Shown piece after piece: positions 23,436 to 36,400 of a DNA stretch of 64,000 nt (its first letter is position 1; every line of letters starts with the position of its first letter). The stretch lies in NCBI RefSeq assembly GCF_905220565.1, contig NC_059416.1:2604001-2668000 (forward strand), read 5' to 3'. A program made the position numbers and the translations under genes. This DNA is from Melitaea cinxia (taxonomy: Eukaryota; Arthropoda; Insecta; Lepidoptera; Nymphalidae). The notes under the pieces were generated by a model. It was given only the letters and a program-made list of their open reading frames with translations. It was not told where the DNA came from and did no database searches.

Positions 23436-23770
23436 GCTGTGTGGCTACGGCACTAAAGAATTTAGCCACCCCCTCTCTTCCCGTGGGTGTCGTAAGAGGC
23501 GACTAAGGGATAACAAGGTTCCACAACCACCTTGGAACTTAAGAAGCCGACCGATGGCGGGATAACCATCCAACTGCTGGCTTTGAAATACACAGGTCAA
23601 AGACGGGCAGCAGCGTCTTCGGTGCGACAAAGCCAGCCCTGCGGTCACCAACCCGCCTGCCCAGCGTGGTGACTATGGGCAAAACACATGAGTTCACGTT
23701 ATTTTTGGCGTAAACTTGTGGCGGCCTATGTCCAGCAGTGGACTGTACAGGCTGTAATGATTGATTGATG
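23436..23770 (+). mobile_element. SINE-like repeat with (GATT/GAT) tail, just beyond the synthetase stop codon
   Basis: Contains 'ccgaccgatggcgggataac', 'gacgggcagcagcgtcttcg' and the end 'tatgtccagcagtggactg', then 'gattgattgatgattga'. It lies 130 bp downstream of the minus-strand stop, so it may fall in or next to that 3'UTR. Confidence 0.8.
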
Positions 23771-23809
23771 ATTGAAAGTTATATTTTGAAGAAATATAAA
23801 TATATTGCA

Positions 23810-23815
23810 TTTAAT
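23810..23815 (-). terminator. Candidate variant polyadenylation signal ATTAAA (minus strand)
   Basis: ATTAAA on the minus strand 85 bp beyond the stop of the mitochondrial methionyl-tRNA synthetase; canonical signals occur only farther away, at 23196-23217. Confidence 0.3.
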
Positions 23816-23899
23816 AGAAACTAAACATTCTATACATAACAATAAATAATTTTAAAACCCGTACTAACTAATCTCAATTGAAAAAGTTCTTTTCACTAT

Positions 23900-24306
23900 T
23901 TAAGCACTCACTGTTTTCTTCTGTAAATTTTTCTTATCAACGTATATGCGCGGGAAAAGAACGAATTTCCCGCTTTGAATGTTTTTAGTTTCGAAAATTG
24001 CGCCTTTTATCCGCCATGGCAGTCTCTCGCAGTCTTGCCAATATCTACATTCTTTAGGTACTTGTAATTTGTCTAAAAGTTTGCTCGCTAAGCCAGGTAT
24101 TATTGGCTGTAGTATGATTGAGCATATCCTTAAAGTTTCTAGCGTTAAGTGGAGTACTACGTCTAATTCTTTTTGACATTCTGAGTTCTTCTTTAGTTCC
24201 CAAGGTTTCATTGTTTCGAAGAATAAGTTTGCTAAGTGTAGCACGTGTATGACAGCGTCCACTCCTTTGTAGAACTGATAGTTTGAAAAATGTTGATGAC
24301 AGGTTT
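23900..24306 (-). CDS. MARS2: MARS2 exon 10: anticodon-binding domain and stop
   Basis: Acceptor CCAACAG. Encodes ETCHQHFSNYQFYKGVDAVI, LHLANLFFETMKPWELKK and LPWRIKGAIFETKNI, ending KTVSA and TAA at 23902-23900. The intron between exons 9 and 10 is 7 kb and contains the gypsy element. Confidence 0.93.
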
Positions 24307-27300
24307 CTGTTGGTTAAAAATTATATTAATCAAATTATTTAATAATTAAAACAGTTTTAATTAGTTATTTAAACAGTTTTATTAAAAAAGATTATAAATA
24401 AAAACACGTGCTGTGTGGTTACGGCAGAAAGAATATAGCCACCCCCTCTCTACCCGTGGGTGTCGTAAGAGACGACTAAGGGATAACACAGTTCCACTAC
24501 CATCTTGGAACTTAAAAAGCCGACCGATGGCGGTATAACCATCCAACTGCTGGCTTTGAAATACACAGGCCGAAGACGGGCAGCAGCGTCTTCGGTGCGA
24601 CAAAGCCAGTACTGCGGTCACCAACCCGACTATGGGCAAAACACATGAGTTTACAATTTTTGGCGCGAACTTGTGGAGGCCTATGTCCAGCAGTGGACTG
24701 TATTAGTGATGATGATGATGATGAAATAAAAATATCTCGAGCAGTTATACAAAAAAACCAATAATATTGTTACGAACACACAAAGAAACTAGCGCCATCT
24801 AGCGGCAACCATCGGAACTACACAAAGACAGCGATAGCATGAAACTCTCTACTCAATGCTAGATGGCGTTAGAGGTACTAATGTGGAACTATATAGAAGT
24901 ATAGTCTCGAAAACCGGGTACATGCGCGAACTTTCCAGAATGGTCTGGGCCTCGTCTCGGCCGATATAAATAGCCGTAGCGAGGCGAGCGAGTGCAGTTC
25001 AGTTTGAGCGATCTTCGAGGCGACTTCAAGAGTGAAAACTAGTGATCAAGAGTGGTACCAGCGAAACCTACGACATTGGCTACGACTGAGGACATTGTGA
25101 GTGCTTAGTGTTTGAACTTAGTGCTTAGTGTTTGAACCTAGTGCTTTGTGTTGAACCTAGTGCTAGTGAATAAAGTCTTGAAAAGAGTCAGCAGGTCTTT
25201 CTCTCCAAATCCTTCGAACCCTAACACGTAACAACTGGTGTCGGAAGTGAGGTTTGGAGATGCCATTGACTCCGAGAGAAGACTCCAAGGACTTCAAGGG
25301 CGTCAGGACAAGGGCACAACGAGCTGCGGAGCCCACACCGGTAAAGCTTTAGATTAGGTAAAACCGAATTTCGGGACCGTGGGGGGATGGGGGGGGGGGA
25401 GAGGGTGGGGAACGCTACCCCTGGTACCACTGTCACACCTCGGAACCCCATGGTTATGGAGATATCCATGGTTAAAGTTTTGAGGTTAGAAGAAGAATTT
25501 CGAAAGTTAGAGGAACGCTTGGCTCCGGCGCTGCGGGAAGTGCAGCCCTTCCACCCTCACTCATGCTCCGTTCCGCAGCGGAGGCTGGTCGCCGAAGGCG
25601 ACCAGCCTCAGCCGCTCCTCTACGCATTCGTTCGCGCGCTTTCGCACGGCGGGCGAGGGCTGCCCTCCCTCCGCGCCTCCGCGGCACAAAAAAAAACACT
25701 CTAGGGGTAGGACAGACCAAGACCACGTGGACAGTGGGGTGCTCCGATTCGGTTTTGGGTATTTTTCGAATTTCTAAACCTATATTCTAGCACGCAATGT
25801 TACTAATTTTATTAGAATATTATGTCTGACGCGTTATTTTGTTTAAAAATGTCGATTTGTCAGTCGTTAAGCGTCAGTTCGTATCGTTTGTTGATCTTGC
25901 AATCGAGATCGTTTTTACGTAAATTTGTTCGAAAATAAAATGTGAAAGTTGGTGAATGGAGCATATGAGTGCACTTCCCGCTGCACCGGAGTTAAGGTGG
26001 AGTCAGACACGGAGCTCTAATGTATTGTAATATCTCTGAATCACGTAAAGTTAACCCCAAAACTTCAAACACGATATCTTCGAAACCACGGGGTTTACGC
26101 GAAACGCACACTACAGGGGGCTAAAAAACCCACCCTCCCCATCACCCTTTACCCTCCCACCCCCATTTCACCCCATAAATTGGAGGCCACTTAACTAACA
26201 AATGACCAATTCTTCTTCTAACCTCAAAACTTTAACCATCGATATCTCCATAACCATGGGGTTCCGAGGTGTGATAGTGGTACCAGGGGTAGTGTTCCCC
26301 ACCCTCCCCTCCCCCATCCCCCCACGGTCCCGAAATTCGGTTTTACCTAATCTAGATCTTAGCCCCCACACCTACTAGGGATCAAGCTCCGCCCACCATG
26401 GACCAAGCCCCGCCCACTGACCACGCCCCCCAGGCCCCGCCCACCTTACCGCGCCCACCAGTGACACCGTAACTTCTACAGACTCTCAAGTGGCTCTTCA
26501 ATTAGGAAGTTTAATTAAATTAATGGAGCTGCAAAGGGCTGAAATTCGTGCTTTGCAAGAATCTCAAGAGCAGCAAAGGGTTGAAATTCGTGGTGCTTTG
26601 CAAGAATCACAAGAGCAACAAAAGGCTGAAATTCGTGGTGCTTTGCAAGAATCACAAGAGCAACAAAAGGCTGAAATTCGTAGTGCTTTGCAAGAATCAC
26701 AAGAGCAACAAAAGGCTGAAATTCGTGCTTTGCAAGAATCACAAGAGCAACAGAAGGCTGAAATTCGTGGTGCTTTGCAAGAATTACAAGAGCAACAAAA
26801 AGAGCTCCAAGAAAAAACGCTTTGGGCTGTAAAAGATGTTAGTGACGCGGTGACTAAGCTTCGAAAAGATGTCGACGTAGTGGAAGAACGAGTTACCGGG
26901 TTAGGATTAGATGTTGAAAATGTGAAAACCGGCCTCACTGAATTACAGAAGAAAGTAGTGCGCCTTGAAACCATGGGGATTGCGATGTCTAGTGGAACTA
27001 CCGGAGTGGGGCAAGGAGCAAAAGTGAAAGTGCCTCCATACGACGGCACTACTTCGTGGAACGCTTATCGTCGACAATTCCAGACTGTTGCTACTGCCAA
27101 CGGATGGACGGAAGAGCAATGCCTGACCGCTCTCACTGTTGCGCTCAGAGGGCAAGCTTTGTCGGTTTTGGAAGTACTGCCACATACAGGAAACGGGTTC
27201 CAAGACTTGATGGAGGCACTTGAATCCCGATACGGGGAGCAACACCTGGAGCACGTGTTCCGTGCCCAACTGCGTGATAGAGTCCAACGCTCAGAAGGAC

Positions 27301-30300
27301 TACAACAGTGGGCGTTGGAAATTGAGAAACTCGTCAGGAAGGCACACCCAGGAGCAGACACCAAGATGGTAGACACGAATATTGTTCAAGCATTTGTCGA
27401 CGGAATCAAAGACCTGGAGGTCAGAGCTGCAGTGAGGCTTCGTCACCATACGTCGTTAAAGGAAGCATTGGCACATGCTTTGGAGGTCGAGGCTGTTCGC
27501 CATAACATACGGCAGACCCATAAGATCCGCGAGGTCTCTGAGGAAGTCAAGGTAGTTAAGGCTCCTACGAGGAAAAGTTCTGGAGTCATGTGCTACAAGT
27601 GCGGCGAGAGGGGCCATCTTCAGCTCAACTGTCCGCAAAAGAAGACCCAGATAGCAAGGATGAAAAAGATCGAGGAACAAATAGTGGAGCTGAAGAAGCA
27701 AAGGGCTTCGCCTCCTGCCCGGGATCAGGAGTATGACTTCAAGACGAAACACCGCAGTGGAAAGATGCATGGGAATGCCGACGCACTCTCACGAAGGCAG
27801 TGTTCGGAAGACTGCAAACATTGTGTTAAGCAAGAATCTAATGAAGTCACATTAAAGCTAACAAGAACAAGTCCTTTGGGTATCTGGGAGAATGATGCTA
27901 TGAGGGAAGCTCAAGAAAAAGATGACGACCTTCGGCACATCATCACATGGAAGAAACGGGGTGACGTAAAACCAATCTGGAGTGAGGTTGCACCCACTGG
28001 CGCTGTCACTAAGGCGTACTGGGCTCAATGGGACAGTCTGATACTTCAAAACGGAATACTCTACCGGAAATGGGAGAAGACTAACGGCAGAGAGTTCCAC
28101 CTTCAGATAATTGTCCCAAGAACGAGAGTACCAGATGTTCTCCGTGAAATACATGATGGCGTATCAGGGGGTCATCTAGGTGTCAAGAGGACGTTAACAA
28201 AAGTGCGAGAACGATTCTACTGGTTGCATTGTCGAGATGATGTACAGGATTGGTGCCGCAAATGTACTACTTGCGCTGCTGTAAAAGGACCACAGACCAG
28301 GAGCCGTGGGAACCTGCGGTTGTATAACGTCGGTGCACCGTGGGAACGAATTGCAGTTGACGTAGCGGGGCCATTTCCTGTAACGGAATCGGGAAACAAC
28401 TATTTTATGGTCGTCATGGACTACTTCACCAAATGGCCCGAAGTGTTCGCCATACCAAACCAAGAAGCTACAACAGTCGCTTCTAAGTTAGTCGAAGAAG
28501 TGATATGTCGCTTTGGCGTGCCTCTAGAAATCCATTCCGATCAGGGCAGGAACTTCGAATCGCAAGTATTTCAGGAAGTGTGCAGAATCTTGGGCATGCA
28601 TAAGACGAGGACCACCGCGTACCATCCACAGTCTGATGGAATGGTTGAGAGATTTAACCAGACCCTTGAGAGGCATTTGGCGAAATTGGTAGACGACAAA
28701 CAAAAAGATTGGGACCAGTATATACCACTCTTCCTTCTGTCGTACCGAACCGCCGAGCATGAGAGCATAAAAGCTACCCCGGCGTATGTCAATTACGGTA
28801 GAGAATTACGAATGCCAGTAGACTTATTGACTGGAGGGGCACCGGAGGGACCAAATACCGTACAAGACTATGTCAGCGATTTAAGGGAAAAAATGCGCTA
28901 TATACACGCCTTGGTTCGGGAAAATGGGTTACATTCAAGCGAGAACATGAAAACCAGATACGACCGGAAATCGAACACGAGCGGCTTCAAGGAAGGGTCA
29001 CTGGTGTGGCTGCATAACCCAACCCGCCGGAAAGGGAAATCGCCAAAGTTGCAGACCAAGTGGGACGGTCCATACAAAGTGGTTACCCGACTGAATGATG
29101 TGACTTACAGGATTCAAAAGCAACCTAGAGGGACATTCAAAGTGGTACACATAGACCGTCTAGCGCGTTACCATGGCAGTAACAACGATGCTCGGGACGA
29201 GCATCTCTAAGAGGGGAGTAGTATTACGAACACACAAAGAAACTAGCGCCATCTAGCGGCAACCATCGGAACCACACAAAGACAGCGATAGCATGAAACT
29301 CTCTACTCAATGCTAGATGGCGTTAGAGGTACTATTGTGGAACTATATAGAAGTATAGTCTCGAAAACCGGGTACATGCGCGAACTTTCCAGAATGGTCT
29401 GGGCCTCGTCTCGGCCGATATAAATAGCCGTAGCGAGGCGAGCGAGTGCAGTTCAGTTTGAGCGATCTTCGAGGCGACTTCAAGAGTGAAAACTAGTGAT
29501 CAAGAGTGGTACCAGCGAAACCTACGACATTGGCTACGACTGAGGACATTGTGAGTGCTTAGTGTTTGAACTTAGTGCTTAGTGTTTGAACCTAGTGCTT
29601 TGTGTTGAACCTAGTGCTAGTGAATAAAGTCTTGAAAAGAGTCAGCAGGTCTTTCTCTCCAAATCCTTCGAACCCTAACACGTAACAATATAAACATAAT
29701 ATATGATGAATAATAAAGGAGATAATATGAATAATATAGAATAAAGAAAAACTTAATTAAATTAGTTAACAAAGCTTTGGGTAATGTGGACGCTTCGAGC
29801 ACTATAAACCAGGGGCATTCGTACATATACAAAAACTCACGCACATACGACCGCTCGATCGCATACAGACTTACGAGAACGTTAACGGACACAAAACTCA
29901 AATATGCGTATAATATTCAAAACATTAAATATTTATTTATATTATTAAATAATTAAATAATATTTTCAATATAAAGGTTTTGAGCAATCTAGAAATTTGA
30001 GCGATTTAATATTGATATTGAAACGAAATTGTATTGACAACCAGAATAAAATTTTAATATTATATAATTGGCTGTTAGAGGAATCAGAGAAATGAAAATC
30101 AAAAATCAAAGAAATCAGAGGTTTGTGTCGTAGACCCCTTGCCATGTTTTTCGGTTTTGGGTAGACCCTGTAGAACTTACCTGGATATTGATTTTTTGTA
30201 AATTTCTAACTGTAGTGAAGTTTAGTGTTAAAAACTTAAAGTAAAAACACATGTTAAGTTTTATACATTTTTTAACTGAATTTAAATTAAAACTACTCAA

Positions 30301-30789
30301 AAATAAACCTTGCTCTTAGAGCTCTGAGACTGCGCCTGTGCTTGTAACAAGATGATGTGCCGTTATATCATTATGTTCAGGTTTTTACAATTTCAAAATG
30401 TATTGCGACCACAAAGCGAATGCCTACATCCTACAACTTTACACAATTTTATAAACATACTAGCCGACCCCGCAAACATTATATTTTACAATACATCATA
30501 TGTTATTAACCTCCTTAACCCCCCCCCCCCCCCCCCAATAACTTATGGGTATGAAAAATAGATGTTAGGCGATTTTGATATTTATTTTGACATGAGAATT
30601 TGATATATATACAGGGTTACAGGAAAAGTCGACCTAGATCCGTTAAGGGCGTGTAGTACACACTATTTCTGAATGATTTCACTATGGAACCCCCTTTCGA
30701 GTTTTAAACTTTAACATTTAAGATCAATTAGATTTTGGGAGTATTTGGTCGATCAACCCTGAGCACACACTCGCGCGCACGCGCGTTCG

Positions 30790-30822
<33 letters not shown>

Positions 30823-30835
30823 TCACACACACACA

Positions 30836-30880
<45 letters not shown>

Positions 30881-31005
30881 ACACACTCACACACACGCAC
30901 ACACGCACACACTCGCACACACGCACACACTCACACACACGCACACGCGCACACACACACACTCACACGCACACACACACACAAACACACACACACACAC
31001 ACGCG

Positions 31006-31073
<68 letters not shown>

Positions 31074-33372
31074 CACACACACTCACACTCACACACACTC
31101 ACACTCACACACACTCACACTCACACACACTCACACTCACACTGACACACACTCACACTCACACACACTCACACTCACACACTCACACCTACACACTCAC
31201 ACTCACACACTCACACTCACACACTCACACTCACACACTCACACTCACACACTCACACTCACAGACTCACACTCACCGGGCAGGCGGTCGAGCGCTTGCA
31301 GCAGGTGCGCGGCGGGCTCTCTGCGTGCGACCGCCCTGAGCTCGTTCGTGTGCGGTGGCGGTAACTCGTTTCGCGGATTGAGTGCAGTCCCACACGCGCG
31401 GCTTGCCAGATTGCCGAGCGTATCCGCTAGTTCCGAGTTTGCGATGTGCAGCAGCTTCGTTTCGCTGTAGTCTGTGGGCAATAACGATTGTTAAAGTGGT
31501 GAAATAACTGTCAGGTGAAAATATTGGTGGTCAGTAATGACTGTCGTGGTCAAAATGCTGAATCAACTTTCTGGCAAATAAATAAACTTTAGAAGATAAC
31601 TTTAGTCACAAAGTAAAAATTTGGAGCAGCCCAACTGGTGAAGTACTTAAAACTTACAGTAGATCCAAGCTATATAACAACGCTATCTGGTTTTGTGTTC
31701 CTGTAGTGAATAGCTGGAATGTAGTGAACTGGATATATGCCTACCTCACTTCGCGCTAAACATTCTAGTTCACTACAGTCCAATAGCGGCAGTTTAACTG
31801 AGGTAGGTAGGTGAGGGGGACAGATCATATTCTGCTCAAAATCTGGAGTAGCTCAATTAGTGAAATACCTCAACCTTACAGATGATCACAGCTAAATAAT
31901 ACTGTTCTCAAGTTAGTTTTGTGTTCCTGTGGTGAGTAAGGTGACCAGAGCTCCTTGAGAGGGTCTACAAAAAGGGCAACTCACTTGTTATATTCCTGAT
32001 GTTGCAGACGTCTGTCCATAAGCTACAGTATCCGCTTGGCATCAGACCTTTCATACCCTTGTTAGCCAACTTTCCAATATAAAAAGTAAGGGTTTTAAGT
32101 ATGGGAAATCACTCACTCGCATCATCCACCATTGTTGCTTCCCTCAAGAGAACGTATCTGAGCGCGGAGGGCGCACACACACTGCGGGGCGCGACCACGT
32201 TCCCCAGCGACTTGGACATCTTCAATCCGTCTACTGTCCAGTGCGAGTGGCACACTAACTGACGAGGTGGCTGCCAGCGAGCCGCCATTAGAAACGCCGG
32301 CCAATATATACCGTGAAACCTAGCAGATAGACCAGGATTAGGTTTTGTTGGTGTTGTTTCACATTATTTTCTATATAATGGAACTATACACCTTCAATAT
32401 ATTATCTATCGTAACTCCTTTGCCCTAAGGTTGCCTGGAAAAGATTGCTTTTTAGCAATAAGGCCACCTTTTGTACATTTTAATACTAATTATTGTTAAT
32501 CATCATCATCATCATTACAGCCTATACAGTCCACTGCTGGACATAGGCCTCCACAAGTTTACGCCAAAAATAATGTGAACTCATGTGTTTTGCCCATAGT
32601 CACCACGCTGGGCAGGCGGGTTGGTGACCGCAGGGCTGGCTTTGTCGCACCAAAGACGCTGCTGCCCGTCTTTGGCCTGTGTAATTTAAAGCCAGTTGGA
32701 TGGTTATCCCGCCATCGGTCGGCTTTTTAAGTTCCAAGGTGGTAGCGGAACTGTGTTATCCCTTAGTCGTCTCTTACAACACCCACGGGAAGAGAGAGGG
32801 TGGCTATATTCTTTAGTACCGTAGCCACACAGTACTAGTACTGTAGCCATACAGTACTAGTACTGTAGCCATACAGTACTAGTACTGTAGCCACACAGTA
32901 CATTATTGTTAAAACATATTATTGTTAATGTTACGTATTTATTTTATTTTTTGTTTGGTGTACAATAAAGTATTATTATTATTACAGATGGACTTGAATT
33001 TTTTTAACAGATGTTCTTAATTAATGAAAATGAAGCTATATATATACAGTGAGAAGCACATAGTAATGACCATGTACAGATAAAAGAATATATGAGTTAC
33101 GTAAAACCGTGTAGTAAACATTTTTAATCTACAAGAAAACTTCCTATATATCATCATTGGCCTAAGTCCGTCAATTGCAGACGATTTAGACATAAGTAGT
33201 CTTTCGCATTTATGCCACGAATGCTTGACAGAGACCCCATTCCGGGTTTCAAATGAAGTTTTCCTTCTCCAGGGCCCTGATGATTTTGAGCCAGGTTTAT
33301 CCCTCGGTCGCCTTTTACGACCCCCACGGTAAGAAAGGGGGTGGTGCTATTCTACTCGGACACCACACGGCA

Positions 33373-33440
<68 letters not shown>

Positions 33441-36400
33441 GTCACAATATAGTCCCCCTCTTCCTGTGATATTTCATGATGTTTTTCCAAAGCCCCCCCC
33501 CCTCCCCCTTCGAGCAACGACCTTAAATCGAAAGCTAGGTACTATAACATACTTCAAAATATCCTTCCCAACGACATGAACATCAACGGGCCAGGCGCGT
33601 CGAGCCATCAGTTGCTCTTCATCAGGGTAGCCACACACAGTCAGATAGTTTATCAAAGCATCCAGCCATACATATATGCTTTGCTCTTCGTCATCTGGTA
33701 CCTACGGCAATATTTGTTAAATTAATACTAATATTACGACAACATTGAGTGAATCAATACTAATATTTCGATAATATTGAGCCAATCAATACTAATATTA
33801 CGACAATTGAGTGAACCAATACTATTATTGCAAAAATATTGAGTGAATCAATACTAATATTATGACAATATTGATTGAATCAATAATAATGTTACGACAA
33901 TATTGAGTGAATCAAAACTAATATCACGACAATATTGAGTAAACAAATACTAATATTACGACAGTACGTAATATGGAATAAAATAGGTACAAATGGTGAC
34001 AAAAAGTGTAAAATGTCGCTGGAGACTTAAATGCCTTGTTTAATTACATATAATACAATTGTTATCAACCATCATCATCAATGAGATATTTAGGAAAATC
34101 CGATTATAGCGATGTAACAGCAGTAGCCAAATATTGAGGAATAAGATATTAGTATCAAAAGCAAACTGACAAAAAAAAAAAAAAATGTAAAAAAAAACTT
34201 CGTAGAAAATTAATTAAATCTATTTTTGTACTCAATATATAACATAGTGAACATACCCGTACAGCCCAATGAACTCTGGAGGAAGGTCGACTGACCGATA
34301 TATCAGGGAAGTATGCATCGCTTGCAAGAAATTCCTGTAGTTGTTTCTGGAACTTACTCGGTCGGACTACTCCATCTAGTAAAAATATTTTTTCATAAAT
34401 TTTACAAAATTAGTGTATTAAAATAGACTATTTATTTTTATAACGAGTTCTTTTTAAAAAATTGACAATCTTAAATGTAATAAATTCATTATATATGTCA
34501 AAAACTTTAGCGCATACTATGGCAATTTATAAATGTACAAATGAATCCTTTTTTTCTATACAAAGACACGATTTTCTAACAAATGGAAATTCTTTTTGCG
34601 ACACGGAAGTACAAAATAAAAAATTTATTTTAATTTTGTTAAGATTTTTTTTTTACAAAGATTCTTAACAGTTACACACTGTATGTATGTCGATGTGGGT
34701 CCAAAACTAGATTTACGTATTTTTCTTTGATGCTCCGATAAAATGCGCCTCAAAGGCCCATAAGATCAAAATAATTACAAAGTATAGGATATAATAAAAA
34801 AATACAATACAAAGAAAATGTTACTATTTTTTCATTAAAATAACCAAAAATCTGGTTTCATTAAAATAACTAAAAAAAAAATAACCTGGTTTTAACCATT
34901 CTTGTAGATGTGTTTTAAATTCACTCAATCTAAACATGTAGTTGGTTTCTTCAGTCCATTCAAGTTTGTGACCTGATTCCGTTGAAACTTTTACCTGCAG
35001 AAAAACGAGTGTGCTTTAGATCACACGAAAGAAGTAAAACTTCTTAGCAATAGGCCTGCACTGTGTCTTCGATATACGAAACGTAACTGGCTATAAGAGA
35101 AAGAGAGAAAGAAAATGTGTGCTCGCACCTCTCTCTTTTGCTCCGTTCGCCTCGCCCGATCACACTTTTCGTAACGCTCTCGTCACGCATTCACCAGCTT
35201 ACTCCCCAAGTCAAGCGTGCGTAAAGAAGTTTTACTTCAAAAAGTAAAAAGGGAAAAATCATATGACAGTATGAAATTCATCGGGTCAGCCGATATAAAA
35301 ATGATTAGTACCTTTCCATCTTTAGTGATTTCGTCTCTAGTTTGTGACTCGGGAACGAAAGCTTCATCGTTGACACTGTACCAGCCTGCATATTTCGCTT
35401 TATAGATATAATCTTTCTTCACTAATTTCTTCTGAAATTAAATATACATTTAATTATTATTTATTTTATCACAATATTAGTGTCAACATATCACACCTGG
35501 GTGACTTGTTTTAAAATAATGCTAGTACAATGAAGTTAATTAGTGTTTTCATGTTTTGTTATCCTATATTTAATTAAATATATAAATAAACTTGTTATTA
35601 ATTATGTTGAATTTTATCTGTTTAAAAATTATGCAAAGACTATTTCGTTGATATGTTAACTAACTAAAGTTTCGCTCTAGCGGGTACATCGTTCCATAGC
35701 TTAATTGGCTAGAGCGCCGACACGGTCAGTCGGAGACGCGGGTTCGATCCCCGCTGGAGCGGTCAATTTTTGATATGATATTCAAAAATGTTTAGAATTC
35801 CTAATGTGTGGGTAACACAAAAATAAAATCGTACATACTATTTCGTTGACTTTGTTTAATTCATTATACATATAATTAATGAAAATAATATTTGCAGATA
35901 TTATTAGATTTAGAGAAAACAAGAAAACAATACCTTTGAATAAGCGTAATAATCCATATCATATATAATTTATCTAACCATTAATTGAACTGAATTAAAT
36001 CAGACTGTAAACATTCCACTGTTGGGGTAAGGCTTTATTTCTATATAGGAGAAATAATAAATAAATATCTACACAATACACACACGGTCGTCTGTTCCTA
36101 AAGTAAGCAACTTAATGCTTGTGTTATAGGTAACAGCCGACTGGTATAGCTACATATATATATATATATAACATGCTTATAAATAGTACATATATAAATA
36201 TATGAAAAAATATATTTATATATATTACACCCAGACTCGGGGTGGGAATCGAACCCACAACCCTCGGAGCAGATAGCAGGGTCACTACAAACTGCGCCAA
36301 CGGGCTAGTCAGGTAGGAGATATAGGAGAAGGATTGGAACTTAGTCTAACTCATCCATCACTGTTGCTGTCTCAATTATCTACCCCAAGTGGTAATCCAA

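Larger units (their letters stand above)
24768..29687 (+). mobile_element. Ty3/gypsy-type LTR retrotransposon, internally deleted
   Basis: Two 466-bp LTRs (24768-25233, 29222-29687) differ at about three positions. The element is flanked by ATAT on both sides, a 4-bp target duplication typical of this superfamily. It holds a primer-binding-site-like TGGTGTCGGAAGTG just inside the left LTR, a purine tract (29209-29218) before the right LTR, and one long Gag-integrase ORF. Protease, reverse transcriptase and nearly all of RNase H are absent, so it can only move with enzymes supplied by another copy. A 1-kb DNA element is nested in its leader. It sits in the last intron of MARS2, opposite in strand. 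Confidence 0.92.

Noticed and set aside
23979..24176. Plus-strand 65-codon ORF
   Set aside because: Antisense shadow of MARS2 exon 10.
25387..25790. Arg/Ala-rich ORFs in the gypsy leader
   Set aside because: They lie in the GC-rich part of a nested non-coding transposon and show no known domain.
26564..27049. Antisense ORFs across gag
   Set aside because: Shadow frames of the gag coiled-coil repeats; no family resemblance.
30735..31145. 136-codon His/Thr-rich ORF
   Set aside because: Pure translation of a (CA)n microsatellite.
35690..35762. Functional tRNA-Thr gene
   Set aside because: The cloverleaf is complete, but C33, a conserved non-tRNA tail, a second copy with another anticodon and target duplications show that it is a SINE head.
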